64,000 nt of DNA, taken from Psococerastis gibbosa (lineage: Eukaryota > Arthropoda > Insecta > Psocodea > Psocidae). The DNA is taken from assembly GCA_963971405.1 (NCBI GenBank), contig OZ020490.1:7240874-7304873 (forward strand), given 5' to 3'. Below, in pieces: positions 62,733 through 64,000 of this stretch. The notes below the pieces were generated by a model that was not told the origin of the DNA, searched no databases, and worked only from the letters and a program-made list of their open reading frames with translations. Position 1 is the stretch's first letter. Each line of letters opens with the position of its first letter. The position numbers were made by a program, and so were the translations under genes.

Positions 62733-62910
62733 GGCGGCTATTCCACTGGTCAATATTCCGGCATTTATGCATCAATAATAAGTCTCTGCCATATTGTAAC
62801 TTAATTTATAAAAGATAAGATAGATATCTACCTAATAGTCTCCTTAAAACAAAAATCTCATCAATTATTGATGCAAAAATGACGGAATATTGACAAGTGG
62901 AATAGCCGCC
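62733..62910. mobile_element. Tourist-like MITE group 3, uninterrupted
   Basis: GGCGGCTATTCCACTGGTCA to TGACAAGTGGAATAGCCGCC, TTA on both sides (62730-62732, 62911-62913). It shows the empty site for the solo LTR at 38122. Confidence 0.9.
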
Positions 62911-62913
62911 TTA

Positions 62914-63453
62914 ATAACATGCTCCTCAACTAATAATTATCATCAGATTTTTTGGGTGCCAATTTCATTCTGTGGTCTTAATGATTTTTCATGGCTGTTC
63001 CGTTTCTTCGTTCATTGGTCATTGTATAAAACCACTTAAATTACAAAAATATTGATTCATCGCATTTGACCGAAATGCTATAGTAGTACCGTATTACTTA
63101 TATGTTTTTATATGTTTGTATAGCATATTATTGTCTTGTATATAACTTACCATTCAGTTGCATTATTTGTCTTCAATATAGTTATTTTACACATTTGAGG
63201 CTAAGTAATGTTTTATTAAGGGCATTATAATCTTTACCAGACGTATAGATACTGAATTTACTACTTTAGAATAACATTCTAATTCCTCAGTTGTATGATG
63301 ATACTACACAGGTACATACTGTATATGCATACATTGAAAGGCTACACCAAGTTGAATCCGACAGAAAAAGATCATCCTGTTTGAAAAACCTGAGGCAGTC
63401 GTTTGGCAAGAACATGACTTCCCTTTTCAGAGTAGAAGTCTCAAGGTCCAAAT
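62914..63453. other. Unassigned sequence
   Basis: No gene recognised. Confidence 0.4.
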
Positions 63454-63677
<224 letters not shown>

Positions 63678-64000
63678 TCTATGCCTGAGGGCTGGCAGAG
63701 GATGCTCCCTCAAGACCATTGCTCTATTTGGGATATGATTGTCAGTACGGTAATGCGCAGCCGCATTTTTTCCATGCTAATAAAAGCATGTACTGTACCT
63801 AAAAGAAAGCATTCGATTTCAATAGACCCAGCAGAGTACACCCAGCAAAGCCGGCGGACAAAATTTTATGGCGAGTTTCGAACCTAGACCTTTTGTTTGA
63901 TATATAGTCTAGAGATAAACCATCTGGACCATAGACGATGAGTGTAGCTGTCAAGATAAAAAGACCGCAAGACAATGAAGGGGCGGGTAATCAAATTGTC
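63678..64000. other. Unassigned sequence
   Basis: No gene recognised; the plus-strand frame from the microsatellite runs to 63887 without a recognisable domain. Confidence 0.4.

Overview
This window is animal nuclear DNA. It has introns with GT-AG borders and phase-compatible exons, two spliced F-box genes, and a very dense load of transposable elements. The mix of transposons (RNase H-bearing I/R1-type LINEs, RTE- and CR1/L2-like LINE tails, a tRNA-derived SINE, hAT-type and Tourist-like MITEs, one solo LTR) fits an invertebrate, probably an arthropod. That assignment is inference; no gene here fixes the taxon. No bacterial-style operons, CRISPR arrays, rRNA genes or free-standing tRNA genes were seen.

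Layout. 1-5.7 kb: unknown AT-rich sequence, one poly-C hAT-like MITE, a cluster of 5'-truncated LINE tails on the minus strand (1.9-3.9 kb) with a SINE among them, and a palindromic MITE. 5.75-8.8 kb: a 5'-truncated LINE with an intact 982-residue reverse transcriptase/RNase H ORF, the largest ORF in the window. 8.8-45 kb: no recognisable host gene; LINE fragments, many MITEs, about ten copies or fragments of a ~0.85 kb repeat (here 'family A'), SINE copies and several other dispersed repeats. 45.1-48.8 kb: F-box gene 1. 48.8-56.8 kb: repeats. 56.9-60.2 kb: F-box gene 2. 60.2-64 kb: four MITEs or MITE-interrupted repeats and a very long perfect (ATG)n microsatellite.

The only host genes I can support are the two F-box paralogues. 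They lie head to tail about 11.7 kb apart. Each has a 274-nt first coding exon (F-box), a 2.2-2.6 kb intron packed with transposons, and a ~790-800-nt second exon with a leucine-rich C-terminal half. Exon borders, splice phase and the 25-nt leader next to the ATG are conserved between them, so they are a tandem duplication. The proteins would be substrate-recognition subunits of SCF ubiquitin ligases.

The most informative non-gene content is the transposon stratigraphy. Several insertions can be dated relative to one another because an uninterrupted copy of the target repeat lies in the same window, or because the target-site duplication is still visible: 8-bp duplications for hAT-type MITEs, 3-bp TTA/TAA for Tourist-like MITEs, 13-14 bp for LINE/RTE tails, 4 bp for a solo LTR. 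The Tourist-like MITEs form a mosaic set, with the same ATTCC-type ends on different arms and a shared core in two families.
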